Below, piece after piece: positions 23,545-29,666 of a stretch of 31,946 nucleotides of DNA; within the stretch, counting starts at the first letter, position 1, and each line of letters opens with the position of its first letter. The translations under genes were made by a program, and so were the position numbers. A model generated the notes under the pieces. It was not told the DNA's origin. It saw nothing but the letters and a program-made list of their open reading frames with translations, and did no database searches. The DNA comes from a virus, in IMG/VR virus record IMGVR_UViG_3300032288_001072, positions 1-31,946 of that record; one strand, written 5' to 3'.

Positions 23545-23823
23545 CTAGAATGGGATTTGATCATCGTGTGGGCTGTACTCTCTTACTGTGCTGCCCTCAG
23601 TAGGTTTCTTGTAGCTAGGATCAGGAACAAAGTTATCTTGCGCTAAAGATATAAGCTCACCTACTGGAGTAGGTTTACGCCAACCTGCAAGCTTGACCCA
23701 CTCACCTTCTTTAATGTCTCTGTCAGCAGTAAAGCCACCTTTAAGGTGAGGTTGTGTATCTGTCTTGCGCTTGTCGTTCGTAAACAGAACGCCCTTACCC
23801 GGTCTTTCATTATGGTTCTTCAT
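23545..23823 (-). CDS. Small DNA-metabolism protein with SSB-like acidic C-terminus
   Basis: This encodes 92 residues. It opens 'KNHNERPGKGVLFTNDKRKT' then 'DTQPHLKGGFTADRDI', the start of a small phage/plasmid family (DUF736-like pattern with a KGVLF motif), and continues 'GEWVKLAGWRKPTPVGELIS'. The end is 'HDDQIPF', very like the DDxIPF acidic tip by which bacterial SSB recruits repair proteins. It overlaps the RecT-like gene (ATGA). It may be a compact ssDNA-binding or SSB-mimicking recombination partner. No OB-fold is proven. Confidence 0.6.
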   Translation of the reverse strand: MKNHNERPGKGVLFTNDKRKTDTQPHLKGGFTADRDIKEGEWVKLAGWRKPTPVGELISLAQDNFVPDPSYKKPTEGSTVREYSPHDDQIPF

Positions 23824-24629
23824 ACTTCCTCCAACGAATTAGCAGCCGCCATTACTTTCATTTTGGTAGGCGCATCTAGTTTGTCTATTACTTCACCGTT
23901 TGCATCTTTAAGCATCTTTAGCTTTTCGCGTTTGGTATCACTGCTAAGCTTTTGGCTTGCCTTTATTTTGTGAACCATGTCGTGAAAGGAAATCTCCCAT
24001 TCTGCTAAATCCGTAGATTCGCTGAACGGCTCCTGTATCCCCGGCACGTAGAGAGGCAAAAAAGTCTCACCTTCTTTTTTCTCTTTGGCCTTTTTTATTT
24101 CCTCAACCACCACTTCCGCTTTCCCCATGTCAACTTCCTGAGTTTGCTTCTGCGGCTCCATGTCCTGAACTTCCTCTGGCGTGTAAACACCTGCGACACA
24201 GCCGGGATATACGGATCGGATACCTTCTGAGATGCAACGCGCTCTGAGCATAGCTCTAGGATATTTGTGCCATCCACTACCCGGTTTAACCAGCCCGATA
24301 TTCTTCCCCATCTCGATAGTCCAAGTGACAGACAAAGACCCACCAGCGGGATGACTAAAAACACCAGTAACGCAATCATCTGTGTATTCCTTCCACTCCA
24401 CCTTCCCACCCGCTTGCTGGAACCTAGCCATCATTGCGTCTGCTTTCAACGCTGGCCTACCTTGGATAACGTGATAGTCACGCGCAGCAGCGGCAGGGTG
24501 AGAACCTTCTGCCTGTGCTATCAACATCAACGCCATAGCTTCCTGTTCTGTCTTGACGTTAAACAATCCAGACTTTGCTATAACTACTGCCATCTTTTCT
24601 ATGTCTTGGTACGGAACTAAGTTACTCAT
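23820..24629 (-). CDS. RecT-like single-strand annealing protein
   Basis: This encodes 269 residues after AAGGGGATGAG. The conserved N-terminal domain runs 'QDIEKMAVVIAKSGLFNVKT', 'AMALMLIAQAEGSHPAAAAR', 'DYHVIQGRPALKADAMMARF', then 'WHKYPRAMLRARCISEGIRS' and 'VYPGCVAGVYTPEEV' (~7-154). The C-terminal ~100 residues are charged and probably flexible. This family is encoded with YqaJ-type exonucleases in many phages and is generally annotated as a RecT-type recombinase that anneals complementary single strands. The exonuclease gene lies ten bases upstream, completing a Red-like pair. The exact superfamily (RecT versus a relative) is my judgement. Confidence 0.7.
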   Translation of the reverse strand: MSNLVPYQDIEKMAVVIAKSGLFNVKTEQEAMALMLIAQAEGSHPAAAARDYHVIQGRPALKADAMMARFQQAGGKVEWKEYTDDCVTGVFSHPAGGSLSVTWTIEMGKNIGLVKPGSGWHKYPRAMLRARCISEGIRSVYPGCVAGVYTPEEVQDMEPQKQTQEVDMGKAEVVVEEIKKAKEKKEGETFLPLYVPGIQEPFSESTDLAEWEISFHDMVHKIKASQKLSSDTKREKLKMLKDANGEVIDKLDAPTKMKVMAAANSLEEV

Positions 24630-24638
24630 CTCATCCCC

Positions 24639-25544
24639 TTATTTAAGTAAGAACCTACGTGAACCATTTACTTCAACTACAAACTTTTGATAAACGTCTG
24701 GCATAGCCTGTTTAAACAAATCGCTTGAGAACTTCATAGATGCTTTAGAGTTACGCCATGTGACAAGCGTCTTTCCATCCACGCTAACGAGCGAACCCTT
24801 CGTACCCATATATTCCCTAATCGCAACCTCAACCTTCTCCGCTTCGGTTTCAAGAAGTTTGATTCGTGCCTTGTATTCACTAAGCACAACGCAAGCCTGT
24901 TCAACCGCACCTGTTGCAGTTGCGACTTCCTCACTTGAAGTAGGCCAGATAAGCTTGGTTGATTCAACATCACTAGCCTGTGGCTCGGCATTCGATACAA
25001 CAATGCCCCAAAACTTTGCCATCTCTTTGACAAGCTCATCCTTCATTTCCTGAGTAATGTTGAAGTGGAATGTTCTGAACTTTTGTCCACCAAACAAGAC
25101 CGCAAGATAAATCTCATCCACGTTATGACAGGCAGCTTCGTGTATGAGTTGCGCCATATCAGCAGCAGGAACCATGTTTGTTTCTTCGTCGAACTTAGAC
25201 ATAACGCCCATGTTGTAGTTCTTGCATTCAACGAGTATTCGTCCATCTGCACTGATGTAGTCAAAATGAGATTTAAGCCACGCTTCAGTCTTATGCGAAA
25301 GAACATAGTCAGCGTCCTTGAGTTCTATCTTGTGCTTGTCTTGGAACAGTCTGGCAATGGTTGGCTCCATCACCTTACCCATTTGTACTTCTTCCACCTC
25401 AGATAAGTCAGGCGGCTCCTTCTTTCCCTGCTTAACCAAGATTGCATCAGCAGCCCGACCGTTAGCTGCTAGTCTGGAATCACCTGACCACCATGCTGCA
25501 TTACGTACCTCTGGTGCAAAATCATCTGTGTTTACGCTTGTCAT
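24639..25544 (-). CDS. YqaJ-type viral exonuclease
   Basis: This encodes 301 residues. The PD-(D/E)XK core is visible: 'MGKVMEPTIARLFQDKHKIE' with Glu60, 'SHFDYISADGRILVECKNYN' with Asp95 and E107-C-K109, and an aligned Gln132 in 'DMAQLIHEAACHNVDEIYLA'. The remaining third is helical, with a charged coiled region ('ARIKLLETEAEKVEVAIREY'). The size and order before the annealing protein match the lambda Exo/Bet arrangement. It should digest 5' ends to provide 3' single strands for annealing in recombination or concatemer formation. Confidence 0.85.
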   Translation of the reverse strand: MTSVNTDDFAPEVRNAAWWSGDSRLAANGRAADAILVKQGKKEPPDLSEVEEVQMGKVMEPTIARLFQDKHKIELKDADYVLSHKTEAWLKSHFDYISADGRILVECKNYNMGVMSKFDEETNMVPAADMAQLIHEAACHNVDEIYLAVLFGGQKFRTFHFNITQEMKDELVKEMAKFWGIVVSNAEPQASDVESTKLIWPTSSEEVATATGAVEQACVVLSEYKARIKLLETEAEKVEVAIREYMGTKGSLVSVDGKTLVTWRNSKASMKFSSDLFKQAMPDVYQKFVVEVNGSRRFLLK

Positions 25545-26098
25545 GTATTTTTCTCCTTTAGTTTGGCTTCGATGTCATGGGCATAATCTAAAGTATTAAA
25601 AAAATAGTTCGTAACGCGTTTTTCTGCCATCAATTCATATTCATCATCCGTCAGCCCTACCCATTCGCGCTGTGGCGGGGTCGAAAGTAGTGTTAGTGCA
25701 TGGCGTAGTTGAGTTGCAAGCCACTCAGAAAACTCTTTTGCTAAAACTTCTGGTTCATGTTCAAGCACATCATTGATTTGAAATGTTTGAACTCCGATTG
25801 AAAAGAAAATGTGATTATGTGCAATCCACACATCCCACGCCACCGGCTCCGGTTCAAGCTGCCGATGCTTACGCCAAAATCTCTGAAGCACTGCTTTTTC
25901 AGTTGGGCAACCATCATCTTCAATGCAAGGCATATCGCATTGTTCTCGCTCCGGTTCAGGTTCTCTTAGTCTGGCGCGTAAGGTTTCGATTGCTTGTGTT
26001 GCTAAACCCCATGCTTGGTCGTCTAATCTTCCTGTAGCTCTAGAGTTCTTCAACGCATCTAGTACTTGCTGCGCTTCTTCGTGTGTTAAGTTAATCAT
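25541..26098 (-). CDS. Mosaic phage protein of unknown function
   Basis: This encodes 185 residues, with ATGA overlaps on both sides. The N-terminal helical module 'LTHEEAQQVLDALKNSRATG' with 'AIETLRARLREPEPEREQ' recurs in many small phage proteins. A His/Trp-rich middle follows, then 'REWVGLTDDEYELMAEKRVT' and the end 'DIEAKLKEKNT'. The closing module is shared with the adjacent gene (26095-26298), indicating reuse of cassettes. No enzymatic motif is visible, and the role in DNA metabolism is only suggested by neighbours. Confidence 0.65.
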   Translation of the reverse strand: MINLTHEEAQQVLDALKNSRATGRLDDQAWGLATQAIETLRARLREPEPEREQCDMPCIEDDGCPTEKAVLQRFWRKHRQLEPEPVAWDVWIAHNHIFFSIGVQTFQINDVLEHEPEVLAKEFSEWLATQLRHALTLLSTPPQREWVGLTDDEYELMAEKRVTNYFFNTLDYAHDIEAKLKEKNT

Positions 26099-26298
26099 GT
26101 GTTCTTCTCCTTCAAGAAGTCAGCTACTGCACGTAGCACACCCCTACCTAACTCGCCTTGCCCTAACTCTTCGGTGTAGAACTCTAACTCTTCGTCCGTT
26201 AGCCCAACCCATTCCTTATCTGTAGTTTGTATAAGCTTTTCAGACGAACGTATTGCAGGTAGAGGGGTTGTAGTTAATCCAAATTCACGGTCAGTCAT
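26095..26298 (-). CDS. Small protein sharing a C-terminal module with its neighbour
   Basis: This encodes 67 residues from ATG 26298, placed after AAGGTGGCAGG. A longer frame to 26340 lacks support. The second half reads 'EWVGLTDEELEFYTEELGQG' and ends 'ADFLKEKNT', matching the end of the 185-residue protein downstream. It overlaps the upstream gene by eight bases. Function unknown. Confidence 0.6.
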   Translation of the reverse strand: MTDREFGLTTTPLPAIRSSEKLIQTTDKEWVGLTDEELEFYTEELGQGELGRGVLRAVADFLKEKNT

Positions 26299-26488
26299 CC
26301 TGCCACCTTGCGCGAATAGCTGCGTCAAACATTGCTTCAAACTGCTGCGCTACAAATAAAGCATCATCGTCATTTAAATCATCAAGTTTGATTTCTCTAC
26401 CTGAACTTGTCTGAACAAAATCAGACTCTTTAGGCAAATGGTTATTCCTAAACCAAGTGATATACGCTTTAGCGTCTTCTGGTGTCAT
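26291..26488 (-). CDS. Hypothetical small acidic protein
   Basis: This encodes 65 residues beginning 'TPEDAKAYITWFRNNHLPKE' and ending 'FDAAIRARWQDD'. It is acidic and helical with a Gln/Asp-rich middle ('LDDLNDDDALFVAQQFEAMF'). ATGA overlap with the upstream gene and 8-base overlap with the downstream gene. AGGGGAG precedes the start on the minus strand. No family recognised. Confidence 0.65.
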   Translation of the reverse strand: MTPEDAKAYITWFRNNHLPKESDFVQTSSGREIKLDDLNDDDALFVAQQFEAMFDAAIRARWQDD

Positions 26489-26694
26489 TGCAAATCTCCC
26501 CTAACAGTTGGTTGCAGTATGTGATCGGCAATCTCTTGTCTATCCACACCTGTCATATCTAATATCGTTGACAGTAGTATTAGAGTGGCTGCTCCCCATC
26601 CTGCTAGGTCATTACCGAATTCATCCTCCAGTACCGCTGTAAGCCTCTCTATGGCGCGATTAACGTCATCTTCGTCATAAGGTAGGGGCTTCAC
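26485..26694 (-). CDS. Hypothetical small protein, GTG start
   Basis: This encodes 69 residues from GTG 26694, chosen because AGGAGG (26701-26706) sits six bases upstream. The alternative TTG at 26709 would place the ribosome site inside the gene. The protein begins 'KPLPYDEDDVNRAIERLTAV' after the initiator and contains a hydrophobic helix ('WGAATLILLSTILDMTG'). The first 20 bases overlap the upstream gene. Function unknown. Confidence 0.65.
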   Translation of the reverse strand: MKPLPYDEDDVNRAIERLTAVLEDEFGNDLAGWGAATLILLSTILDMTGVDRQEIADHILQPTVRGDLQ

Positions 26695-26953
26695 GCATAG
26701 CCTCCTCAAGCTCTTTTAAACGCTCTTGTCGGTCGCTCTCTGCTTCTCTGTTTAGAACGAAAAGGGTAGCTTTATCGCCGCAGTGGTCTGGCAGTTGTGT
26801 GCGTCTCTCTGCGTGACAGTAAGGGTATTCAGCGTTACCAGTAACTAAATCAATACTGGTTAGCTTGGGGTGTATGCAGCGGTCACGTTGACCGTGAGGT
26901 GTACCGTAGAAAGTGCAATCAACACACACTTTAATGTCTTTCAAATATGTCAT
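26675..26953 (-). CDS. Cysteine-containing small protein, probable zinc binder
   Basis: This encodes 92 residues after AGGGAGATTAGGAA. Cysteines occur as C10-x2-C13, then 'CIHPKLTSIDLVTGNAEYPY' and 'CHAERRTQLPDHCG', the pattern of a small metal-binding knuckle found in several phage proteins with a 'CxHP...TG...C...R' layout. The C-terminal third is charged helix ('EAESDRQERLKELEEAMREA'). A DNA-binding or regulatory role is possible, but none is known to me. Confidence 0.7.
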   Translation of the reverse strand: MTYLKDIKVCVDCTFYGTPHGQRDRCIHPKLTSIDLVTGNAEYPYCHAERRTQLPDHCGDKATLFVLNREAESDRQERLKELEEAMREAPTL

Positions 26954-26982
26954 TTCCTAATCTCCCTTTAGGGTTGTCTAAT

Positions 26983-27132
26983 TTAGTAGCAGTTGGTTGT
27001 GCAGTTGTTACCGTAGCAGCAGGTACTACAATTTACGCAACGTCCTGTCTGGTCGCAATAGGTGTGATACGTGCATGAGGCGTATACAAATGGGGCAGTA
27101 ATAGCCAGCCACAAAGCGAATAGATACTTCAT
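26983..27132 (-). CDS. Exported cysteine-rich mini-protein
   Basis: This encodes 49 residues from ATG 27132, chosen for AGGAGG at 27137-27142. A frame extending to 27174 lacks support. Residues 1-18 form a classical signal peptide ('KYLFALWLAITAPFVYA') with V-Y-A before the likely cleavage. The mature ~31 residues hold eight cysteines ('TYHTYCDQTGRCVNCSTCCY') and end 'NNCTTNCY'. Such a peptide would fold by disulfides or metal in the periplasm. A lipobox reading is weak (YASC). It borders the putative origin region. Role unknown: envelope effect, superinfection exclusion or toxin-like action are only guesses. Confidence 0.7.
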   Translation of the reverse strand: MKYLFALWLAITAPFVYASCTYHTYCDQTGRCVNCSTCCYGNNCTTNCY

Positions 27133-27192
27133 AAATCCTCCTAGTTGTAATTTAAAAAGATACTGCAAACGCAATGTAATTGATTATCAGAT

Positions 27193-27218
27193 TATTGTCT
27201 ATGAATAATAATTATGGG
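27193..27218. repeat. Operator-like repeat, copy 1
   Basis: This 26-base sequence, TATTGTCTATGAATAATA plus ATTATGGG, matches the copy at 29548-29573 at 22 of 26 positions. The TATTGT...AATA core is a partial dyad. It covers the proposed -10 of a leftward promoter (27205-27210), as a repressor site would. Confidence 0.5.
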
Positions 27219-27232
27219 TTTGTAGATAGCAA
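27205..27232 (-). promoter_or_regulatory. Possible leftward promoter before the recombination operon
   Basis: On the minus strand TTGCTA (27232-27227) and TATTAT (27210-27205) are separated by 16 bases, a modest sigma-70-like match. It would start transcription about 70 bases before the cysteine-rich gene and serve the genes down to 21404. Confidence 0.35.
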
Positions 27233-27247
27233 TAGGGACTATCTATC

Positions 27248-27267
27248 TGTGGATAACCTGTGGATAA
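27248..27267 (+). other. Two adjacent DnaA boxes
   Basis: TGTGGATAA occurs at 27248-27256 and 27259-27267, each a perfect complement of the strong consensus TTATCCACA. The 11-base period places both on one face of the helix, favouring cooperative DnaA binding. Confidence 0.75.
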
Positions 27268-27307
27268 CTTTATCTGGCATGGTTCTTGATATATATAAAG
27301 TCTATGA

Positions 27308-27331
27308 ATAGTTCTTTATACAAAGAACTAT
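27308..27331. repeat. 10-bp perfect inverted repeat
   Basis: ATAGTTCTTT and AAAGAACTAT flank a four-base loop (ATAC). It lies beside the DnaA boxes in the gene-free gap. There is no T-run on either strand, so a protein-binding or origin-structure role is more likely than termination. Confidence 0.7.
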
Positions 27332-27395
27332 CGACTATTTTCTTTATCTCAATAGAAAAACATATAATAGGTGCTTAAAAATTAAGCAGTAACAT

Positions 27396-27611
27396 TTACT
27401 TAACTCTTTTAGGCTTCGGTGTTTTGAATCCCATAGCTCTGAACTTGGCTCTCAGGTCAGTACCTGCCGCTGATGTGTAAGCAAAGTTTTGATCTAGGAT
27501 TGACGTTGCTTTCGGGGTTTGGGTTTTGCTAAATCTTTTGGGTCTCGCGCTTGGCTGCGCGTCCGGTTGTGCCAGCGGAGTGACAGCGTAGAGTTTCTTA
27601 GGAGTGGACAT
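27396..27611 (-). CDS. Hypothetical small basic protein
   Basis: This encodes 71 residues from ATG 27611, chosen because CTCCGGAGGAACT gives a strong ribosome site. The open frame to 27749 runs through non-coding leader. It is proline-rich and basic ('QPSARPKRFSKTQTPKATSI') and ends 'RAKFRAMGFKTPKPKRVK'. It probably binds nucleic acid or is disordered, and the family is unknown. It lies immediately upstream (in the leftward sense) of the putative origin. Confidence 0.6.
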   Translation of the reverse strand: MSTPKKLYAVTPLAQPDAQPSARPKRFSKTQTPKATSILDQNFAYTSAAGTDLRAKFRAMGFKTPKPKRVK

Positions 27612-27634
27612 AGTTCCTCCGGAGTAGGGTTTAA

Positions 27635-27652
27635 ACGCGCATACGGGCGCGT
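27635..27652. other. GC-rich hairpin in the leader of the 27396-27611 gene
   Basis: ACGCGC (27635-27640) pairs with GCGCGT (27647-27652) around six bases. It lies about 24 bases before the leftward start. In leftward mRNA it is followed by only TTT, so it is a weak terminator at best and more likely a leader structure or attenuator. Confidence 0.4.
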
Positions 27653-27718
27653 GGGGCTGAAAATTCAGGCATGGGAATGGAAAGATACCATCCCACCCTG
27701 AAAACGCCTTGTAAGGGC

Positions 27719-27937
27719 TTATACGAAAGATTGCATAACTGCCGCACAATTCAATAATTCATCCTGCTTATCTACAAAATAATGCTTTTCGTCAACCGGA
27801 CAATGGTTAGACAACATTCTGAAAGCGGTAGCACCTTCGATAAGTGCATCAATAATCCGCTGATAATCTATTGTTTCATCGATAATTAAATCAGTATGTT
27901 CACTTGATACGATAATGCTTTCTTTAAGTTTGCCCAT
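27719..27937 (-). CDS. Hypothetical small protein
   Basis: This encodes 72 residues after ATAGGGGATTGTT. It begins 'GKLKESIIVSSEHTDLIIDE' and contains 'TIDYQRIIDALIEGATAFRM'. The protein is acidic, mixed helix and strand, with two cysteines and no membrane segment. No family recognised. It stands alone between a terminator (27980-28010) and the leader hairpin at 27635. Confidence 0.6.
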   Translation of the reverse strand: MGKLKESIIVSSEHTDLIIDETIDYQRIIDALIEGATAFRMLSNHCPVDEKHYFVDKQDELLNCAAVMQSFV

Positions 27938-27979
27938 AACAATCCCCTATAAATTGATTCTAAGCCCCTTCAGGGCGAT

Positions 27980-28010
27980 AAAAAAGGGTTGCCAGTACAT
28001 AGACAACCCT
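27980..28010 (-). terminator. Rho-independent terminator, leftward
   Basis: On the minus strand AGGGTTG (28010-28004) pairs with CAACCCT (27991-27985) across a 12-base loop and runs into six Ts. It lies just after the stop of the 28028 gene, so it should end or attenuate the transcript coming from ardC. Confidence 0.75.
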
Positions 28011-28027
28011 AAGCAGATTAAACGTCT

Positions 28028-28273
28028 CTAAACTGGTTTAAATTGATTGCAATGAATTGATTGATCCAGAATAACGTCACCTTCAGATGTAAATGCTTGA
28101 ATGTAAACTTCGTTATTTTCTAAAGTTAATCGAATATAACCGCCAAGATTTTCAGGGTTTTTTGCGTCATCAAAGTTAATCAATATGTATTGACTATCAC
28201 CATTATCGTGAGTATCTAATGACGGAATTAAGCCGGATTGTTGTTTGAATACTTCAATTGGTTCGTAAATCAT
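28028..28273 (-). CDS. Hypothetical small acidic protein
   Basis: This encodes 81 residues after TTAGGGGATTAGATA. It begins 'IYEPIEVFKQQSGLIPSLDT'. The middle is beta-rich ('GGYIRLTLENNEVYIQAFTS') and acidic. No recognised domain. Its start context (GGGGATTAGATAATG) closely matches that of ardC. It is followed by a terminator. Confidence 0.65.
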   Translation of the reverse strand: MIYEPIEVFKQQSGLIPSLDTHDNGDSQYILINFDDAKNPENLGGYIRLTLENNEVYIQAFTSEGDVILDQSIHCNQFKPV

Positions 28274-28299
28274 TATCTAATCCCCTAAAGTGTAGGAAA

Positions 28300-28318
28300 T
28301 AGGGGGGAAATCCCCCTA
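28300..28318. other. Strong hairpin between ardC and the next gene
   Basis: TAGGGGG (28300-28306) pairs with CCCCCTA (28312-28318) around five bases. In leftward mRNA it is followed by TTTCC, a poor T-run, so it is probably a partial terminator or an mRNA stability element after ardC. Confidence 0.5.
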
Positions 28319-28324
28319 CTTTGT

Positions 28325-29203
28325 TTATGCTGCTAGTAATTCATCCTCGACTAGTTCCTGCTTATCAGTGCCACAAGCTAACAAGAAATCACTGGCTTGC
28401 TGAGCTAATGCACTAGCTTTAAATATTGCTCTTGAATCTGCTTTCAAGCATTTAAGCCAGTGGTCTATATATCCGGCATGCCGCAAGTCACCTTTGATAC
28501 CTATTTGTTGACACATAAAAGCAGCGCCTAATTCAGCGACTAATTCTTCGAAAGCATAGTCACTGTTACCGAACCTGCCTTTACTTAGATCACGGTCGCA
28601 ACGCGTTTTCTCACTTGTCCAGTGTGTTAGTTCGTGAAAGAAAGTCGCGTAATAATGTTCGGTGCTTTGGAAGGTATTCAGAGCTGGCATGCGGATAGAA
28701 TCTATTGAGGGGATATAACAAGCAGTGTCACCCCCGATAGAATACTTTGCTGCAGTGGCAATGATTCTGCTTTCACAAGCTTCAATTTTTTGGTTATCTG
28801 ATACCGGAATATCTTCGCTAGGTATTATGTCAATACCGTCGATTTGCTCTACGTTGAAAACATAGGAAACCTTAGCGAATTGATAAAACTTATCTTCGCC
28901 TGATTGCTCTGCTTTCTTGTCTTTAGCTTGTGACCAGTAGACAATTTTTGTTGACTTTTCACCCTTACGAACTCTACCGCCTAGTTCATTCCATTGTTTC
29001 AAGCTTGCCCATGCCGGATTGTTATAACCTTTGATGCCACTAACCATTGCTGTAATAAATCTGTTAATGCCACGATAAGGTTTTCCACTAACTACATTCT
29101 TATCTGCACTAGCAGGAGCATGCCACGGCTTTACCCACGGAGTTGCGCCTTTTTCTAGTTCGCTAATGATTGAATCTGTAATTTCTTGATATATAGTCGT
29201 CAT
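28325..29203 (-). CDS. ardC: ArdC-like antirestriction protein
   Basis: This encodes 292 residues. The N-terminal ssDNA-binding-type domain (~1-125) shows 'YQEITDSIISELEKGATPWV', 'KPWHAP', 'GKPYRGINRFITA' and 'WASLKQWNELGGRVRKGEKS'. The C-terminal zincin-type domain has 'YYATFFHELTHWTSEKTRCD' with H190-E-x2-H194, and 'YAFEELVAELGAAFMC' with the probable third metal ligand Glu220 or Glu224. This two-domain layout and length match plasmid ArdC, which protects incoming DNA from restriction. It is the second gene from the early leftward promoter, fitting expression soon after entry. The start follows ACGGAGATTAGACA. Confidence 0.9.
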   Translation of the reverse strand: MTTIYQEITDSIISELEKGATPWVKPWHAPASADKNVVSGKPYRGINRFITAMVSGIKGYNNPAWASLKQWNELGGRVRKGEKSTKIVYWSQAKDKKAEQSGEDKFYQFAKVSYVFNVEQIDGIDIIPSEDIPVSDNQKIEACESRIIATAAKYSIGGDTACYIPSIDSIRMPALNTFQSTEHYYATFFHELTHWTSEKTRCDRDLSKGRFGNSDYAFEELVAELGAAFMCQQIGIKGDLRHAGYIDHWLKCLKADSRAIFKASALAQQASDFLLACGTDKQELVEDELLAA

Positions 29204-29237
29204 TGTCTAATCTCCGTATGTTGTCGGAATTACTTGT

Positions 29238-29447
29238 TTATGCTGCTAACTTGAAGTTATCTAATTTTTCCGTCAATTGCTCTTGAGTGTAAATTTTATT
29301 AATCCGCTTACCATTACCGAAAGAGTGAGTAACAGAGAATTTACCGTCTTTGCGTATGTTGTTAACTGTAATAACTTGACCTGATAATCTACCGTCTTTC
29401 TCTTGATTGAATTCACCGTAAACTTGTTTAAATATCATTGCTCTCAT
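29238..29447 (-). CDS. Hypothetical small basic protein, first gene of the leftward block
   Basis: This encodes 69 residues after TTAGGGGAAACAAA. It begins 'RAMIFKQVYGEFNQEKDGRL', is beta-rich in the middle ('SGQVITVNNIRKDGKFSVTH') and ends 'LTEKLDNFKLAA'. It is basic and soluble, with no known family. Being first after the proposed early promoter, it may act very early, for example against host defence or transcription (inference). Confidence 0.65.
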   Translation of the reverse strand: MRAMIFKQVYGEFNQEKDGRLSGQVITVNNIRKDGKFSVTHSFGNGKRINKIYTQEQLTEKLDNFKLAA

Positions 29448-29491
29448 TTTGTTTCCCCTAAGTAGTTAATAAATTGTTGTTGCTAGGTATT

Positions 29492-29519
29492 ATTATATAT
29501 AGGTTATAGGATTATGCAA
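29492..29519 (-). promoter_or_regulatory. Probable early leftward promoter
   Basis: On the minus strand TTGCAT (29519-29514), a 16-base spacer and a perfect TATAAT (29497-29492) form a sigma-70-like promoter. Transcription would start near 29485, about 38 bases before the first leftward gene. Confidence 0.45.
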
Positions 29520-29547
29520 TAGATTATCTTCATTGTATTTAACAATC

Positions 29548-29573
29548 TATTGTCTATAAACAATAGTTATAGG
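29548..29573. repeat. Operator-like repeat, copy 2
   Basis: TATTGTCTATAAACAATA plus GTTATAGG matches copy 1 (27193-27218) at 22 of 26 positions. Here the dyad is better: CTATTGT (29547-29553) and ACAATAG (29560-29566) are a perfect 7-bp inverted repeat. It lies about 30 bases upstream of the proposed early promoter. Confidence 0.55.
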
Positions 29574-29660
29574 CTATATATATCTATATAATATATATAG
29601 AAGGGTTTATATAATTATTATATAAGTTGTTTAATATAAATATATAGCAGTTGGTAATTG
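29574..29660. other. Extremely AT-rich segment between divergent blocks
   Basis: The segment is almost all A and T with many TATATA steps and the short G-containing break AGAAGGG. No frame is open. It could hold overlapping promoters for both directions or an unwinding element. Nothing more specific is visible. Confidence 0.5.
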
Positions 29661-29666
29661 TGCAAT

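Larger units (their letters stand above)
27133..27395. other. AT-rich gap with DnaA boxes: putative replication origin
   Basis: This 263-base gene-free stretch contains two perfect DnaA boxes (TGTGGATAA at 27248-27256 and 27259-27267, same orientation, 11 bases apart), a flanking AT-rich run (27286-27299), several dyads (27224-27244, 27308-27331, 27373-27387) and a repeated GTCTATGAATA (27197-27207 and 27300-27310). The combination of DnaA boxes, AT-rich sequence and inverted repeats is that of a host-DnaA-dependent origin. It may also hold the promoter for the recombination genes. Confidence 0.6.

Noticed and set aside
27612-27749. N-terminal extension of the 27396-27611 gene
   Set aside because: It runs through a GC-rich leader hairpin and lacks a ribosome site, whereas ATG 27611 has GGAGG at the right distance.
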